64,000 nt of DNA from Bacteroidaceae bacterium. Lineage in GTDB: Bacteria > Bacteroidota > Bacteroidia > Bacteroidales > Bacteroidaceae. Numbering within the stretch: position 1 is the first letter of the stretch; every line of letters begins with the position of its first letter. The DNA lies in contig CABIVS010000002.1 in NCBI GenBank assembly GCA_902362375.1, forward strand, positions 208,757-272,756. Reading direction: 5' to 3'. Positions 8,406 to 17,590 of this stretch are shown here, one piece after another. The position numbers were made by a program, and so were the translations under genes. The notes under the pieces were generated by a model. The model saw nothing but the letters and a program-made list of their open reading frames with translations, was not told where the DNA came from and ran no database searches.

Positions 8406-10112
8406 TTATTTGCTGACTTTTTCCGCTTCCAAAATTGCCTGATAAGCATTTACGATACCTCCGGAAATACATAAATCGTCAAAAAGAAACAAATCTTGTG
8501 AAGGACTATCGTTCACACGGATTCCTTTTTCTACCTCTACTCCTTTGCGTGAGGTGACGCTTTTCAGTAATATATCACGGATTTGAGAGCCGGTCAGTTT
8601 GGGGAAATAAGATTTTACAAGGGCAGCTACACCGGCCACGGTAGCCGAGGCCATTCCTTCACCGGTTCCTTTCTGGTAAGTATCGCCCATATAAGAAGAA
8701 TAAATATCCGTTCCCGGAGCATAGATGTCAAGAGTCGTTGCGCCGTAGTTCGTGTTCAGTACCGGGTTACCTTTCTTGTCGGATGAAGCAACCACCATGA
8801 AATTGGTAAGCTCGCCATCCTTGCCCATCTTCCGGTTCGGGAAGAATTCACTTTTATCCATGTCTATCGACAGATCCCAAACAGGAACGATAACTAATGC
8901 TCCTTTCTTTTCTGCCTCTTTCAGCGCATCTGTTACCCATTGTTTCTGTTCTTCAGGATATAAGGAGTTTTGTTCCGGCAGTAAGATAACGTCTGCTCCG
9001 TGATTTACTGCATAGCGGATGGCCAATGCCATATCTTTCAGGTAAGGTTCCCCTTCTCCCGGATGGATGCGCAAGGTCATGATTTCGGCATTATCGGCAA
9101 TACCGTTACTTCCGATACCATTGTCACGTTTGGCTGCGATGACACCAGCTTTCATTACACCGGTTGCTGCATCCGATGTCAACAGTACATTATTGCCGTA
9201 ATGCGTGTCATTAATATCCAAAGGATTGTCACCTACAATTTCTCTCCGGTTGTCTGTACCATATTTCTTCAATGCATCTTCGTAGGATGCTTTGGCAGTT
9301 TCTGCGCTTTTCTTTCCCATTCTCTGATATACAGTTTCCCACTTGTCTGTATTATAGATGCTGAATGAGTAAGCTGTAAAAACAAAAGCAACTTCAGAAA
9401 GACTGTCTCTTTCCGCTTTAGGATTATAACAACTCTGGAATTCTTCAACAGTCAGTTCTTTTCCGGGAAAACGTTTTTTCATGTCCTTGTCGAACTTTTC
9501 GATATATTCCTCAATTACATAGGAAAGTTGCAAGCCACCGTATGAACCGCCAATTCTGGATTCCGGCATAACCTTAAAACGATAATAATTGTATTCTTCC
9601 ATATTTTCCGGTGCGGGAACCTCCTGACGTTTTCCGTTAACGATTTTATAATATTTCTTTCCATCAAAGACATAATCAGCGTATTTATCTTTGAGGCGGA
9701 AGAATTCACGTTCTCCTTCACGTGTCAGGGCTTCCATGACCTGACCATCTTTACCGCCGATGAAATTCCATCCATTGATGTCGTCTATCAAACCATTCTT
9801 GTCATCGTCTTTCTGGTTCAGCTTTTCTTTGGGATTGACCCAGATAGCTTGTTTCAGATCTTCGTGTTCTACGTCCATTCCTGTTCCGATCAATGCGACG
9901 ACCGGTCTTTTTTTAGCTTTCTTTTTGTTGGCTTTCAGGTAATCATAGGCCTTGTTTACTTCAGCCCCGTACACACTGTCTTGGTCGAAAGAACAGTTAA
10001 ACCAGTCCAGTTCGGATTGTTTCTTTTGTGTTTCTACCTTTTGTTTGACTAACTGGGCCGATACTGCCATGCTGACAAAACAGCATACGATAGGAAATAT
10101 AAGTTTCTTCAT
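8406..10112 (-). CDS. Subtilisin-fold (S8-like) protein lacking the catalytic triad
   Basis: 568 residues with a signal peptide (ending AVSAQ). The S8 framework is clear: VVALIGTGMDVEHEDL (residues 71-86), a block ending AGVIAAKRDNGIGSNG, an ALVIVPVWD strand, YAPGTDIYSSY, and GEGMASATVAGVAALV. The catalytic positions are replaced: the Asp of DTG is Gly76, the HGTHVAG His aligns with Thr317, the GTSMA Ser aligns with Gly486, and the oxyanion-hole Asn region reads VWD. I therefore infer a pseudo-peptidase, perhaps a peptide-binding or scaffold protein. A long insert (about residues 125-300) separates the Asp and His regions. It lies 31 bases downstream of the TlpA-like gene in the same operon. 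Confidence 0.85.
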   Translation of the reverse strand: MKKLIFPIVCCFVSMAVSAQLVKQKVETQKKQSELDWFNCSFDQDSVYGAEVNKAYDYLKANKKKAKKRPVVALIGTGMDVEHEDLKQAIWVNPKEKLNQKDDDKNGLIDDINGWNFIGGKDGQVMEALTREGEREFFRLKDKYADYVFDGKKYYKIVNGKRQEVPAPENMEEYNYYRFKVMPESRIGGSYGGLQLSYVIEEYIEKFDKDMKKRFPGKELTVEEFQSCYNPKAERDSLSEVAFVFTAYSFSIYNTDKWETVYQRMGKKSAETAKASYEDALKKYGTDNRREIVGDNPLDINDTHYGNNVLLTSDAATGVMKAGVIAAKRDNGIGSNGIADNAEIMTLRIHPGEGEPYLKDMALAIRYAVNHGADVILLPEQNSLYPEEQKQWVTDALKEAEKKGALVIVPVWDLSIDMDKSEFFPNRKMGKDGELTNFMVVASSDKKGNPVLNTNYGATTLDIYAPGTDIYSSYMGDTYQKGTGEGMASATVAGVAALVKSYFPKLTGSQIRDILLKSVTSRKGVEVEKGIRVNDSPSQDLFLFDDLCISGGIVNAYQAILEAEKVSK

Positions 10113-10143
10113 TGTTGGATGAGTTATAATTTATACAGTTTAG

Positions 10144-11148
10144 TTACTTTCTTATTTTTAAAATGGCTTCGCGCACCTGTTCGCCCCGGACGTTGCGTGC
10201 TGCGAGTTTGCCTTCTTTGTCAATGACTACAAGGAAGGGGATAGAGTAGAAGCCATAAGCATTCTGGATAGCACTTGGAGTTTTACTGTTTTTAGGGAAG
10301 CCTGTCTTGTCCCACAGCATCACCCACGGGAGTTTTTCTTCGTCCAGCATTTTTCTCCATTTAGCTTCGCTGTCATCTAATGAGACGCTGATAAATTCCA
10401 GATCGTCAGCTTTCAGTTCATTGTATATTGTCAGCATGCTACGCATTTCTTTGCGACAGGGACCACACCAGGAAGCACAGAAATCCAGTACGACAATTTT
10501 CCCACGGAAATCTTTCAGACTTACATTTTTTCCGTTGGCATCTATGAATGTAAAGTCGGGACATTCCGCGCTGATAATTTGATGGGAGAGGACCTCTACC
10601 CGATTTACCAGCCATTTGGCAGATAAAGACTTTCTGTCTTGTTCCGGTATCATATCCAACAACATTTTGTTGGATTGGTAATCATTTATATTTGCCAGAT
10701 AGGCTAGTGCGGCTGCCATGCCGGGAGTCAGTTTCCCTTTGACAGAAGCAGAAATCGTTGCTATATCCGGATCTCTTTCTGTAGGCATATAGTTTTGTAA
10801 AGTCAGAAACGAATCGATGCCGGTGAATGAAAGCGAACTTTGTTCGGGGTTCTTTTCATCAAAAAAGCCATTAATGCTTACAGGAACGTTTTCGAAGTAT
10901 ATGTTTTGTTCCGTATTTCCAATATATAATGTGTATACATCAGGTGAAATTTCTTTTTTTTCAGTTTCGAATACTCCATTTTGGTTAATAGAACAACCTA
11001 GAATAAGGTTTCCATTCAGATCCTTTACTTGTAAAGTGGTCGGTTTGAGCAGTCTTAACTTTCCCTTGAATTGTAGTCCATTGTCGCTCCATAGAGGAGT
11101 GGTACTGTATAAGAGTAATAGTATCAGTGAGAGTCTTATTAATTTCAT
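10144..11148 (-). CDS. TlpA-type thioredoxin-like protein with DUF4369-like N-terminal domain
   Basis: 334 residues. A signal peptide (about residues 1-21) is followed by a beta-rich DUF4369-like domain (about residues 25-120), a helical linker, and an AhpC/TSA-Redoxin fold with the active site CASWCGPCRKE. The later segments FYSIPFLVVIDKEGK supply the cis-Pro loop. Such proteins are periplasmic disulfide reductases or resilience-type oxidoreductases, often encoded in Bacteroides SusC/D operons. Here it sits between the SusC/SusD/metallopeptidase-like block and the protease-fold block, with another thioredoxin domain at the operon's end. The redox target is unknown. Confidence 0.88.
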   Translation of the reverse strand: MKLIRLSLILLLLYSTTPLWSDNGLQFKGKLRLLKPTTLQVKDLNGNLILGCSINQNGVFETEKKEISPDVYTLYIGNTEQNIYFENVPVSINGFFDEKNPEQSSLSFTGIDSFLTLQNYMPTERDPDIATISASVKGKLTPGMAAALAYLANINDYQSNKMLLDMIPEQDRKSLSAKWLVNRVEVLSHQIISAECPDFTFIDANGKNVSLKDFRGKIVVLDFCASWCGPCRKEMRSMLTIYNELKADDLEFISVSLDDSEAKWRKMLDEEKLPWVMLWDKTGFPKNSKTPSAIQNAYGFYSIPFLVVIDKEGKLAARNVRGEQVREAILKIRK

Positions 11149-11301
11149 GATTTGGAGTTTATAATATATTGTGAATTCTAAATCTCTTCGTTTTTATTTT
11201 ATCTATCCTTTAATAATGAAATGACTAATTTGATTGTTATGGAGTTTTTTACCAATCTGTTTCTCCAAGGATCATCATCGCCATTTCCAGCTTCTCCTTC
11301 A

Positions 11302-12348
11302 TCAGTTTTCGGGTAGTTCTGGATAAGGTTTAATATCCCAATCTTCCGGTCCTTTGGCGATAGTCTCCAAGTCAATATTATATTTTTTTAGATAGTTTAT
11401 CACAAAATCGAACTTAGTACTTAGAAATGGATAGGTTGCTGAAGGAAACATTGCTTCCCGTTCTTCTTTGGTATGACGCATAGCTATTTGCAGATAGCCG
11501 ATAAATGTTTCTTTAGGTGTTGGAGGATTATCAGAATCAGGTTTATAGTATTTTCCAGATAATGAATTTATATTACCGGGATAACCTCTTTTCAGATAGT
11601 AGTTAGCATCAGTTTTGCTTTCAATATCTTCATTTCTGATAAGTGAAGTTGAATGGTCGAATCCGGCATCAAACTCTTCTTCTGGTATGATGATATTTCC
11701 TCTTGTAATAGCTGTACGTATGATTTCATCAATGATTTTAAAACGACGTATTGTATAACTATCTTGGTTGCCGGCAATGGGAGTTTTCCATTCTACAAGT
11801 GGATCATTAGGCATTATTGTACCATACATAATGGTACTGCAGTGAGCTACATCTCCCCAAAAACAAGTTATCCAGCAATCGGTTTGGGTTTCATCATGTT
11901 CAGATAATGCTACATAAAATTCTAGCATTCCAGGGACCATGGATGAAAACACAGAATAATTGTATACAAAATACCAATACATAGGAAATACTCTATCAGT
12001 CACTTCCCGATTGAGGTATGGAAACACATGGCTTTTCATAAAGGTGATATAAAATGCAGCCATTTCGTCATTGAGGCAATTTTCGAATATTTTTGATGAA
12101 TTACCAAGTCCGCCATTGGTCCAGCTTTTATTGAGGTCTTTTTCTGTTATATTTTTATATATCAGTTTTACTCCGAAATTTTTATAGATTTCCAAAGCAT
12201 CATTGTCCCACGGGTTATCTCCTTGAGGAAATTCAAATCCTCCGGCAAGTGCTAGCGGATCTGGTGTCGGCTCAATTATATCTTCATTGTAACAGGAAGA
12301 GAATGTGAGACAGAATAGTAATATCCATACATTATATATTGGCTTCAT
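11302..12348 (-). CDS. Zinc-metallopeptidase-like surface lipoprotein without an HExxH motif
   Basis: About 348 residues from the ATG at 12348. The start at 12378 overlaps the SusD stop but gives a long non-signal leader, whereas 12348 gives MKPIYNVWILLFCLTFSSC with a clear lipobox. The segment after the signal (FPQGDNPWDNDALEIYKNFGVKL) and the C-terminal end (a FVINYLKKYNID segment) resemble the Bacteroidota lipoproteins called substrate import-associated or putative zinc-binding metallopeptidases, which are usually encoded next to SusC/SusD. The HExxH zinc motif of that family is absent; the corresponding stretch contains only isolated His residues (SEHDET, FDHSTS). Family assignment is by resemblance and is moderate. 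If right, it is another inactive peptidase fold in this operon. Confidence 0.6.
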   Translation of the reverse strand: MKPIYNVWILLFCLTFSSCYNEDIIEPTPDPLALAGGFEFPQGDNPWDNDALEIYKNFGVKLIYKNITEKDLNKSWTNGGLGNSSKIFENCLNDEMAAFYITFMKSHVFPYLNREVTDRVFPMYWYFVYNYSVFSSMVPGMLEFYVALSEHDETQTDCWITCFWGDVAHCSTIMYGTIMPNDPLVEWKTPIAGNQDSYTIRRFKIIDEIIRTAITRGNIIIPEEEFDAGFDHSTSLIRNEDIESKTDANYYLKRGYPGNINSLSGKYYKPDSDNPPTPKETFIGYLQIAMRHTKEEREAMFPSATYPFLSTKFDFVINYLKKYNIDLETIAKGPEDWDIKPYPELPEN

Positions 12349-12374
12349 AATTCTCTGTTGTTTAAATTGGGTGA

Positions 12375-13967
12375 TCATTGTTTTTTGTTATTTATAGTTT
12401 GGTCTATAACAGGAACTCCGATTCGTTGAGGTCCGAATGAATTTTGTTCTAGTAATAAGTTTCTTTGCAAAACTTCTTGAGGGATAGGCAACACATACGA
12501 AAGATCATTCTTTGTGAGTGTATACACTTTTCCTTCCCATTTGTGTTGTATGGGAAGCATACCATAGCGGCGTAAGTCGAACCAGCGTTGCCCTTCATAA
12601 CAAAGTTCTTTCCTGCGTTCTTCACGTATTTTAGTGATAAGAGCTTCTCCGGTTAGTTCAGAAAAGGAGGGTACATTGCCTTCAACGTATCGTTTTTCCA
12701 GTAATGTGTTCATTGCTGTTATGGCATCTCCTTCAGCCTTATTCATGGCAGCAGCTTCTGCATAGTTCAGATAAGCTTCTGCTATTCGGAAAGAGAGAGC
12801 AAAATAGTCACTACTTCCTGAAGCGGGAACAGAACGGAGTGTTTTGTATTTGCCATAAGGGAGATAAGTATCATAAAAAGTACTGTTTTCCGGTTCCCAT
12901 TCGTTGTACTGCATCTCTCTGGTGATGTAACGATCTTTGCGTAAATCACCTTCTTGGAAGCTTTTGATTAATTCGTCTGCAGCTTTAAACATTTTTCTGT
13001 TCTCTTCTTCATTGGAATTATCGTCTTTTTTTTCGATATAACCTTCATATTCACCTGTTAGGTCTCTTATGGTTCCATAACTCCAGATAACTTCCGGTGA
13101 GTCGTATGTATTGAATGTATAATAAGGTTCTTTCATACCTGCTTCCGGTACAGGGATGGTATTCAGGTCGCGTAAGGAGAAGTTCCAATCTTTGATAACT
13201 TTCTCCGCATACGTTTTTGCTTCTGCCCAATTTTCCATATATAGAGCTACACGTGACTTTAATAGTTGCACCATAGGTAGGCTGACGAGGTAGTTTGGCT
13301 CATATTGTTGAGTAGTGGAGAGAGCTAGGAATAAGCGTTCCGCTTCGTTTAGATCGGTAACAATCTGTTGATATACTTCTTCTACCGTGTTCCGTTTCAT
13401 TAATACATCGCCCTCATCTCTCATTTTGCTATCCAATTTGAGAGGAACTCCCAACGATTCTTTATTATAATTATAAGGAAGTCCGTACTGATTGACCAAC
13501 ATGTAATAATAAAAAGCCCTTAACGCATAGGATTGTGCTTTGATATAATTTTTTTCAATTTCAGTGCCAGACACTTCATCGATATAGTCGAGTGCGGCAT
13601 TGGCTCCTAGAATGTATTCATATAGGTTTTCCCATGTATTGACCGTTTGGTATCCTAACTTCTCCCGTATTTCGAACATATTGGGTTGCCAGCTATACAA
13701 AATCTCAAAAACTTCCATTTTTGCTTGGTCATTTTCTGTGAATCCGTAACCTTCTACCTGATTCTGCTCGATATCATCTGTAAGTATTTCCAGATAGTTA
13801 AGAAATTTTGTGTCTTGTTGTCGGGGATAAGCTTCTCCGATAAGCATCTCTTGTAATGCATTAGCATCTTTGGGGATGTATTGGCTTTGTGATTTGGGTT
13901 CTAAAAAATCTCCACAAGCGGTGAGACTGGTAAGTGTAATTGTATAGATTAAATATTTAAGTTTCAT
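12375..13967 (-). CDS. SusD/RagB-family nutrient-binding outer-membrane lipoprotein
   Basis: 530 residues, with lipobox in SLTACGDF (Cys near residue 18). The SusD hallmarks are present: an N-terminal DFLEPKSQSQY segment, TPR-like helices with a SYALRAFYYYMLVNQYG block, and the C-terminal IREERRKELCYEGQRWFDLRRYG motif. It forms the lid over the SusC channel encoded 19 bases upstream and captures the ligand at the cell surface. The closing region (YVLPIPQEVLQRN) is also typical. The ligand is unknown; the downstream peptidase folds suggest a peptide more than a glycan. Confidence 0.95.
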   Translation of the reverse strand: MKLKYLIYTITLTSLTACGDFLEPKSQSQYIPKDANALQEMLIGEAYPRQQDTKFLNYLEILTDDIEQNQVEGYGFTENDQAKMEVFEILYSWQPNMFEIREKLGYQTVNTWENLYEYILGANAALDYIDEVSGTEIEKNYIKAQSYALRAFYYYMLVNQYGLPYNYNKESLGVPLKLDSKMRDEGDVLMKRNTVEEVYQQIVTDLNEAERLFLALSTTQQYEPNYLVSLPMVQLLKSRVALYMENWAEAKTYAEKVIKDWNFSLRDLNTIPVPEAGMKEPYYTFNTYDSPEVIWSYGTIRDLTGEYEGYIEKKDDNSNEEENRKMFKAADELIKSFQEGDLRKDRYITREMQYNEWEPENSTFYDTYLPYGKYKTLRSVPASGSSDYFALSFRIAEAYLNYAEAAAMNKAEGDAITAMNTLLEKRYVEGNVPSFSELTGEALITKIREERRKELCYEGQRWFDLRRYGMLPIQHKWEGKVYTLTKNDLSYVLPIPQEVLQRNLLLEQNSFGPQRIGVPVIDQTINNKKQ

Positions 13968-13986
13968 ATCACTCTTTGTTTATTGT

Positions 13987-16900
13987 TTAAAATCCGATAT
14001 TAAGTCCCAGTGAGAAAGAGCGTGGCATGATGCTGTTTTCCAATTCCGGGTCAAAGCCGTTGAAACGTTTGCTGGCTATTACAAATATGTTGTCCATATT
14101 GAAATTGACGGACAGGTTTTTGGCATGCACCTTGTCGCACCATTCTTTTTTCATTTGCCATGACAATCCGATATTTCGGCAGCGCAAGAATGAGGCGTTT
14201 ACTACCATAGCATCTGATTTTTCCCACATTGGAATGGGGGATTCTCCGGAATCTGTATTTGGCAAAGTCCAAGCTATCCCTCTCGGCCATGTAGGTAGTC
14301 CGGGAATATTTGTATGGGCTTCGTCTCCTGGTTTCTGCCAACGATTCAGTAAATCGCGGTTTATGTTGCTGATTGGGCTGGGCATCATGTCATGGAATCC
14401 TTGAAAATCACCGTAAGGTGACGGTAAACGTTTATGGCTACCTAATAAGAGAGAGAAACTGGTGTTCAGTGACAAAGACTTGTAACGGAAACTTAAACCA
14501 AGACCTCCGGTGAAGTAAGGTTCTTTTTCTCCGGAATATACAAGATAAGTAGTTGGGTCGATACTTTTACTTTTTTCTTCTTCGGGGACTTCAACATAGT
14601 TGAATGTCGGTTTACCGTTACTTCCGTCAAGACCAGCAAAGGAATATGACCAGAATGCAGTTAACGGATAACCCTCTTTTAAGATTTGGGTGCCGCCTCC
14701 ATTCAGATACATAGCTGTGTTTCTGTCAATCGTGGTTTCTCCTCCTTTGTTCCAGTTTTTAGAGGCATTCAAGTTGACATTCAGAGCAAAATCACGCTTT
14801 TGGATAGGTGTGAATGATAATGTGTATTCAATTCCTCGATTGTAAATGATTCCTCCGTTCCGTTTCATCTGGTTAATTCCGTATTCGAATGGCAAATCAA
14901 CACTGATTACTGCATTGGAACGTCGGGTGTAATATTCTAGGTTCATGTAAAACATGTGGAATAGTTCCAGGTCCACGCCAAAATTCCAGTTCTTGGTACG
15001 TTCCCAAGAGAGGTACGGATTGGGGATCTGGCTGATAGTAGAGTAGTAACGGTTATATCCGGCTTGTACTCCATTTTGATTTAAGATTAATTCAGGACTT
15101 TCGCGTGTTAGGGCATTTCCCTGAATACCGAATGTTCCTCTGAAATTGAGTGTAGTGATCCATGACAGATGCTTTTGGAAGAAAGTTTCTTCCGATGCTC
15201 TCCAAGAGAAACCGAATGAATAAGTAGGGTCGATACGATGATTGATATCTTGTCCGAAAACATTGGAAGCATCATTTCGCACGTTGGCGTTCATTACATA
15301 GCGGTTCTTGAATGAATATGCGAAAGTGGCAAAAAACGAAAGGAAGTTGTTGGTGTTGTTTGTTCTTTTCCAACCTCTGTCATAGATCTCTTTTAATATT
15401 CCCCAGCCTGTCGGACTTCCTGCTGGTGATACTACCTCGCTTGGTATGGTAGGTGCTACGATGCGTTCACCTCTGTCCGGGACATATCCCCAAACGGTAT
15501 TGGCAGTGCCTTTGGCTGTAGATGAACGAAGCTCCATACCCAATAATGCGTTTAATCGGTTATCAGCATTGAATGCTTTACTGAATTGTAATTTGTTTTG
15601 AATATTATAGGAATACTGGTTATTATCGTTTGTATACAATTTACCTCCGAATGGAAGTTGTGCGGCCTTAAATTCAGGGCTGGTGGGAGTCACGGAATTA
15701 AAATCGTATCCGCGATACTCGTTGGCTATGTAGTATGTGCGTTCGGTAGCCCAACTTTCATTGGTGCTGTTATTATTTGAATAACCTCCGGTAAATTGAT
15801 AGGTTAACCAGTCTAGAATGTGCCAGTTAACATCTAAAGCGGCGGACATGAAGTTTGAACGCGCTTTTGATCCACTATTGTCTCGTTCATTGATAAAATT
15901 GTATGAAAGAGTTTCTTTATTACCAGTTTTATAATAGTATCTGTTCTCTTGCATATAGTAGGCATTCGGATCGATGGCACGGTTTGTATTAGTGGCATAC
16001 CCCATAGGATTGACATCGTCAAAGAAACCGTTGGTGGTAGAAACGCTACCATTTAATGTCAGGCTGATAGTAAGTTTCTCTATAGGGCGTAGCATGAGGG
16101 CAATACGTCCGGTCATACGTTCGTTATCGTTCCCTATTTCTTGACCTTCGCTGTTGTTATAACCCATGGATGCTGAATAGCTGAACTTGTTCGTTCCGCC
16201 AGAAACACTAATATTGTGCGTATGACTGAACGAACGGCGTGTCAGGCATTTGAACCAGTCTGTATTACGGGTTTCCATGGCGTTATACAGTGTTCTGTAT
16301 TCGATGTCTGAAATATCATGTTCTTGTAGCATGCGTAACAAACCTTCATAAGTGTTAGGATCTTTGTAAGGTGTTGTTGCATAGGTAATTCCGGCGTCGA
16401 ATGCCTCTTGTGAAAAACGGATACGTTCTTGAGAGTTCATAAAGTTGAACATTCCATAATTAGGACGTTGGCCGATATTGAAGTTGGCAGAGTAGTTTAC
16501 TGTCAATCTGTCAGTCGTATTTTTTTTAGTTGTGATTTCTATTACACCGTTAGATGCTTTTGAACCATAGATAGCAGTAGCGGAAGCATCTTTTAAGATG
16601 GTGATGTTTTCGATGTCAGCAGGGTTCAGCCATGAAATTTGATTACCGATGATGTCCTTTAAGTTTTTGGTCATCAATTCGCCGCTATCTAGTGTTACTT
16701 GGAAATCTTCTTGAATAATACCATCTACTACCCACAATGGATCACGGTTTCCTTGTAATGTGCTGGTTCCTCGAATTTGAATCTTAGGAGCAGTACCTAC
16801 ACGACTACTTGAGTTACTAACCACCATACCTGCTACGCGTCCTTGTAGCATTTGGTCAATAGTAGTGTAAGAAGGCATTATAATATCTTTCGCTTTGATC

Positions 16901-17565
16901 GTAGTTATAGAACCTACGAGGTCGCGGCGTTGAATGTTCTGATAACCGGTTACCACCACTTCGTCAATTTCCGTACTGGAACTGGTCAGAGTGACATTGA
17001 TTGTTTTCTTACCTGTATATTTCAAAGTTTTCTTTTCCATCCCGATAAAAGAAAAAGTCAGAATCAATCCCTCTTGTGCCGGAATATTAAAAGTATAATG
17101 TCCGTCTAATCCTGCGATGGCTCCATGTTTGGAGCCTCGAATCGTAACAGTGGCACCGGGTAATGCTTCGCCATTGGCATCTCGAATCCAACCACTGATT
17201 GTTACTTTCTGGCTTTGCTTTTTCTTTATAACAATTGCGCTACCAGAGATTTCGTAAGTCAGATTAGTGCCTTCCAGACATTCATCCAGAATTTCAGTAA
17301 TTGTTTTATCTTTTGCCTTGATGGTGATTTCGGTCACATTAGCAATGTCTTCCGTTCCATACATAAAGACAAATTTTGTACGATTCTGCAGATACCAGAG
17401 TGCTGCTTCCAGCGTTTCTCCTTTCAAGTCGATGGAGATTCTCTGATTGTCCTGTGCTTGAATCATAAGTGAAGAAAGGGAGAATATCCATAAAAGACAG
17501 AACTTCACAAAGTTTCTGCTTGCATAAGATATCACCCATGGCAGGGATTTTACTCGTTTTTTCAT
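13987..17565 (-). CDS. SusC/RagA-family TonB-dependent transporter with STN signalling domain
   Basis: 1192 residues. After an unusually long N-terminus and signal (about residues 1-38, ending MIQAQ) comes a secretin/TonB short N-terminal (STN) domain, about residues 41-117. A carboxypeptidase-regulatory-like beta sandwich (about 121-196), the DEVVVTGYQNIQRR TonB-box region (about 201-214), a plug and a 22-strand barrel follow. The STN domain is the part that contacts FecR-type anti-sigma factors in trans-envelope signalling. This fits the ECF sigma and FecR genes immediately upstream, so binding of the cognate ligand should switch on the operon. The gap to the fecR-like stop is 25 bases. Confidence 0.96.
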   Translation of the reverse strand: MKKRVKSLPWVISYASRNFVKFCLLWIFSLSSLMIQAQDNQRISIDLKGETLEAALWYLQNRTKFVFMYGTEDIANVTEITIKAKDKTITEILDECLEGTNLTYEISGSAIVIKKKQSQKVTISGWIRDANGEALPGATVTIRGSKHGAIAGLDGHYTFNIPAQEGLILTFSFIGMEKKTLKYTGKKTINVTLTSSSTEIDEVVVTGYQNIQRRDLVGSITTIKAKDIIMPSYTTIDQMLQGRVAGMVVSNSSSRVGTAPKIQIRGTSTLQGNRDPLWVVDGIIQEDFQVTLDSGELMTKNLKDIIGNQISWLNPADIENITILKDASATAIYGSKASNGVIEITTKKNTTDRLTVNYSANFNIGQRPNYGMFNFMNSQERIRFSQEAFDAGITYATTPYKDPNTYEGLLRMLQEHDISDIEYRTLYNAMETRNTDWFKCLTRRSFSHTHNISVSGGTNKFSYSASMGYNNSEGQEIGNDNERMTGRIALMLRPIEKLTISLTLNGSVSTTNGFFDDVNPMGYATNTNRAIDPNAYYMQENRYYYKTGNKETLSYNFINERDNSGSKARSNFMSAALDVNWHILDWLTYQFTGGYSNNNSTNESWATERTYYIANEYRGYDFNSVTPTSPEFKAAQLPFGGKLYTNDNNQYSYNIQNKLQFSKAFNADNRLNALLGMELRSSTAKGTANTVWGYVPDRGERIVAPTIPSEVVSPAGSPTGWGILKEIYDRGWKRTNNTNNFLSFFATFAYSFKNRYVMNANVRNDASNVFGQDINHRIDPTYSFGFSWRASEETFFQKHLSWITTLNFRGTFGIQGNALTRESPELILNQNGVQAGYNRYYSTISQIPNPYLSWERTKNWNFGVDLELFHMFYMNLEYYTRRSNAVISVDLPFEYGINQMKRNGGIIYNRGIEYTLSFTPIQKRDFALNVNLNASKNWNKGGETTIDRNTAMYLNGGGTQILKEGYPLTAFWSYSFAGLDGSNGKPTFNYVEVPEEEKSKSIDPTTYLVYSGEKEPYFTGGLGLSFRYKSLSLNTSFSLLLGSHKRLPSPYGDFQGFHDMMPSPISNINRDLLNRWQKPGDEAHTNIPGLPTWPRGIAWTLPNTDSGESPIPMWEKSDAMVVNASFLRCRNIGLSWQMKKEWCDKVHAKNLSVNFNMDNIFVIASKRFNGFDPELENSIMPRSFSLGLNIGF

Positions 17566-17590
17566 AATGCGTTAGTTATATTATGTATTA

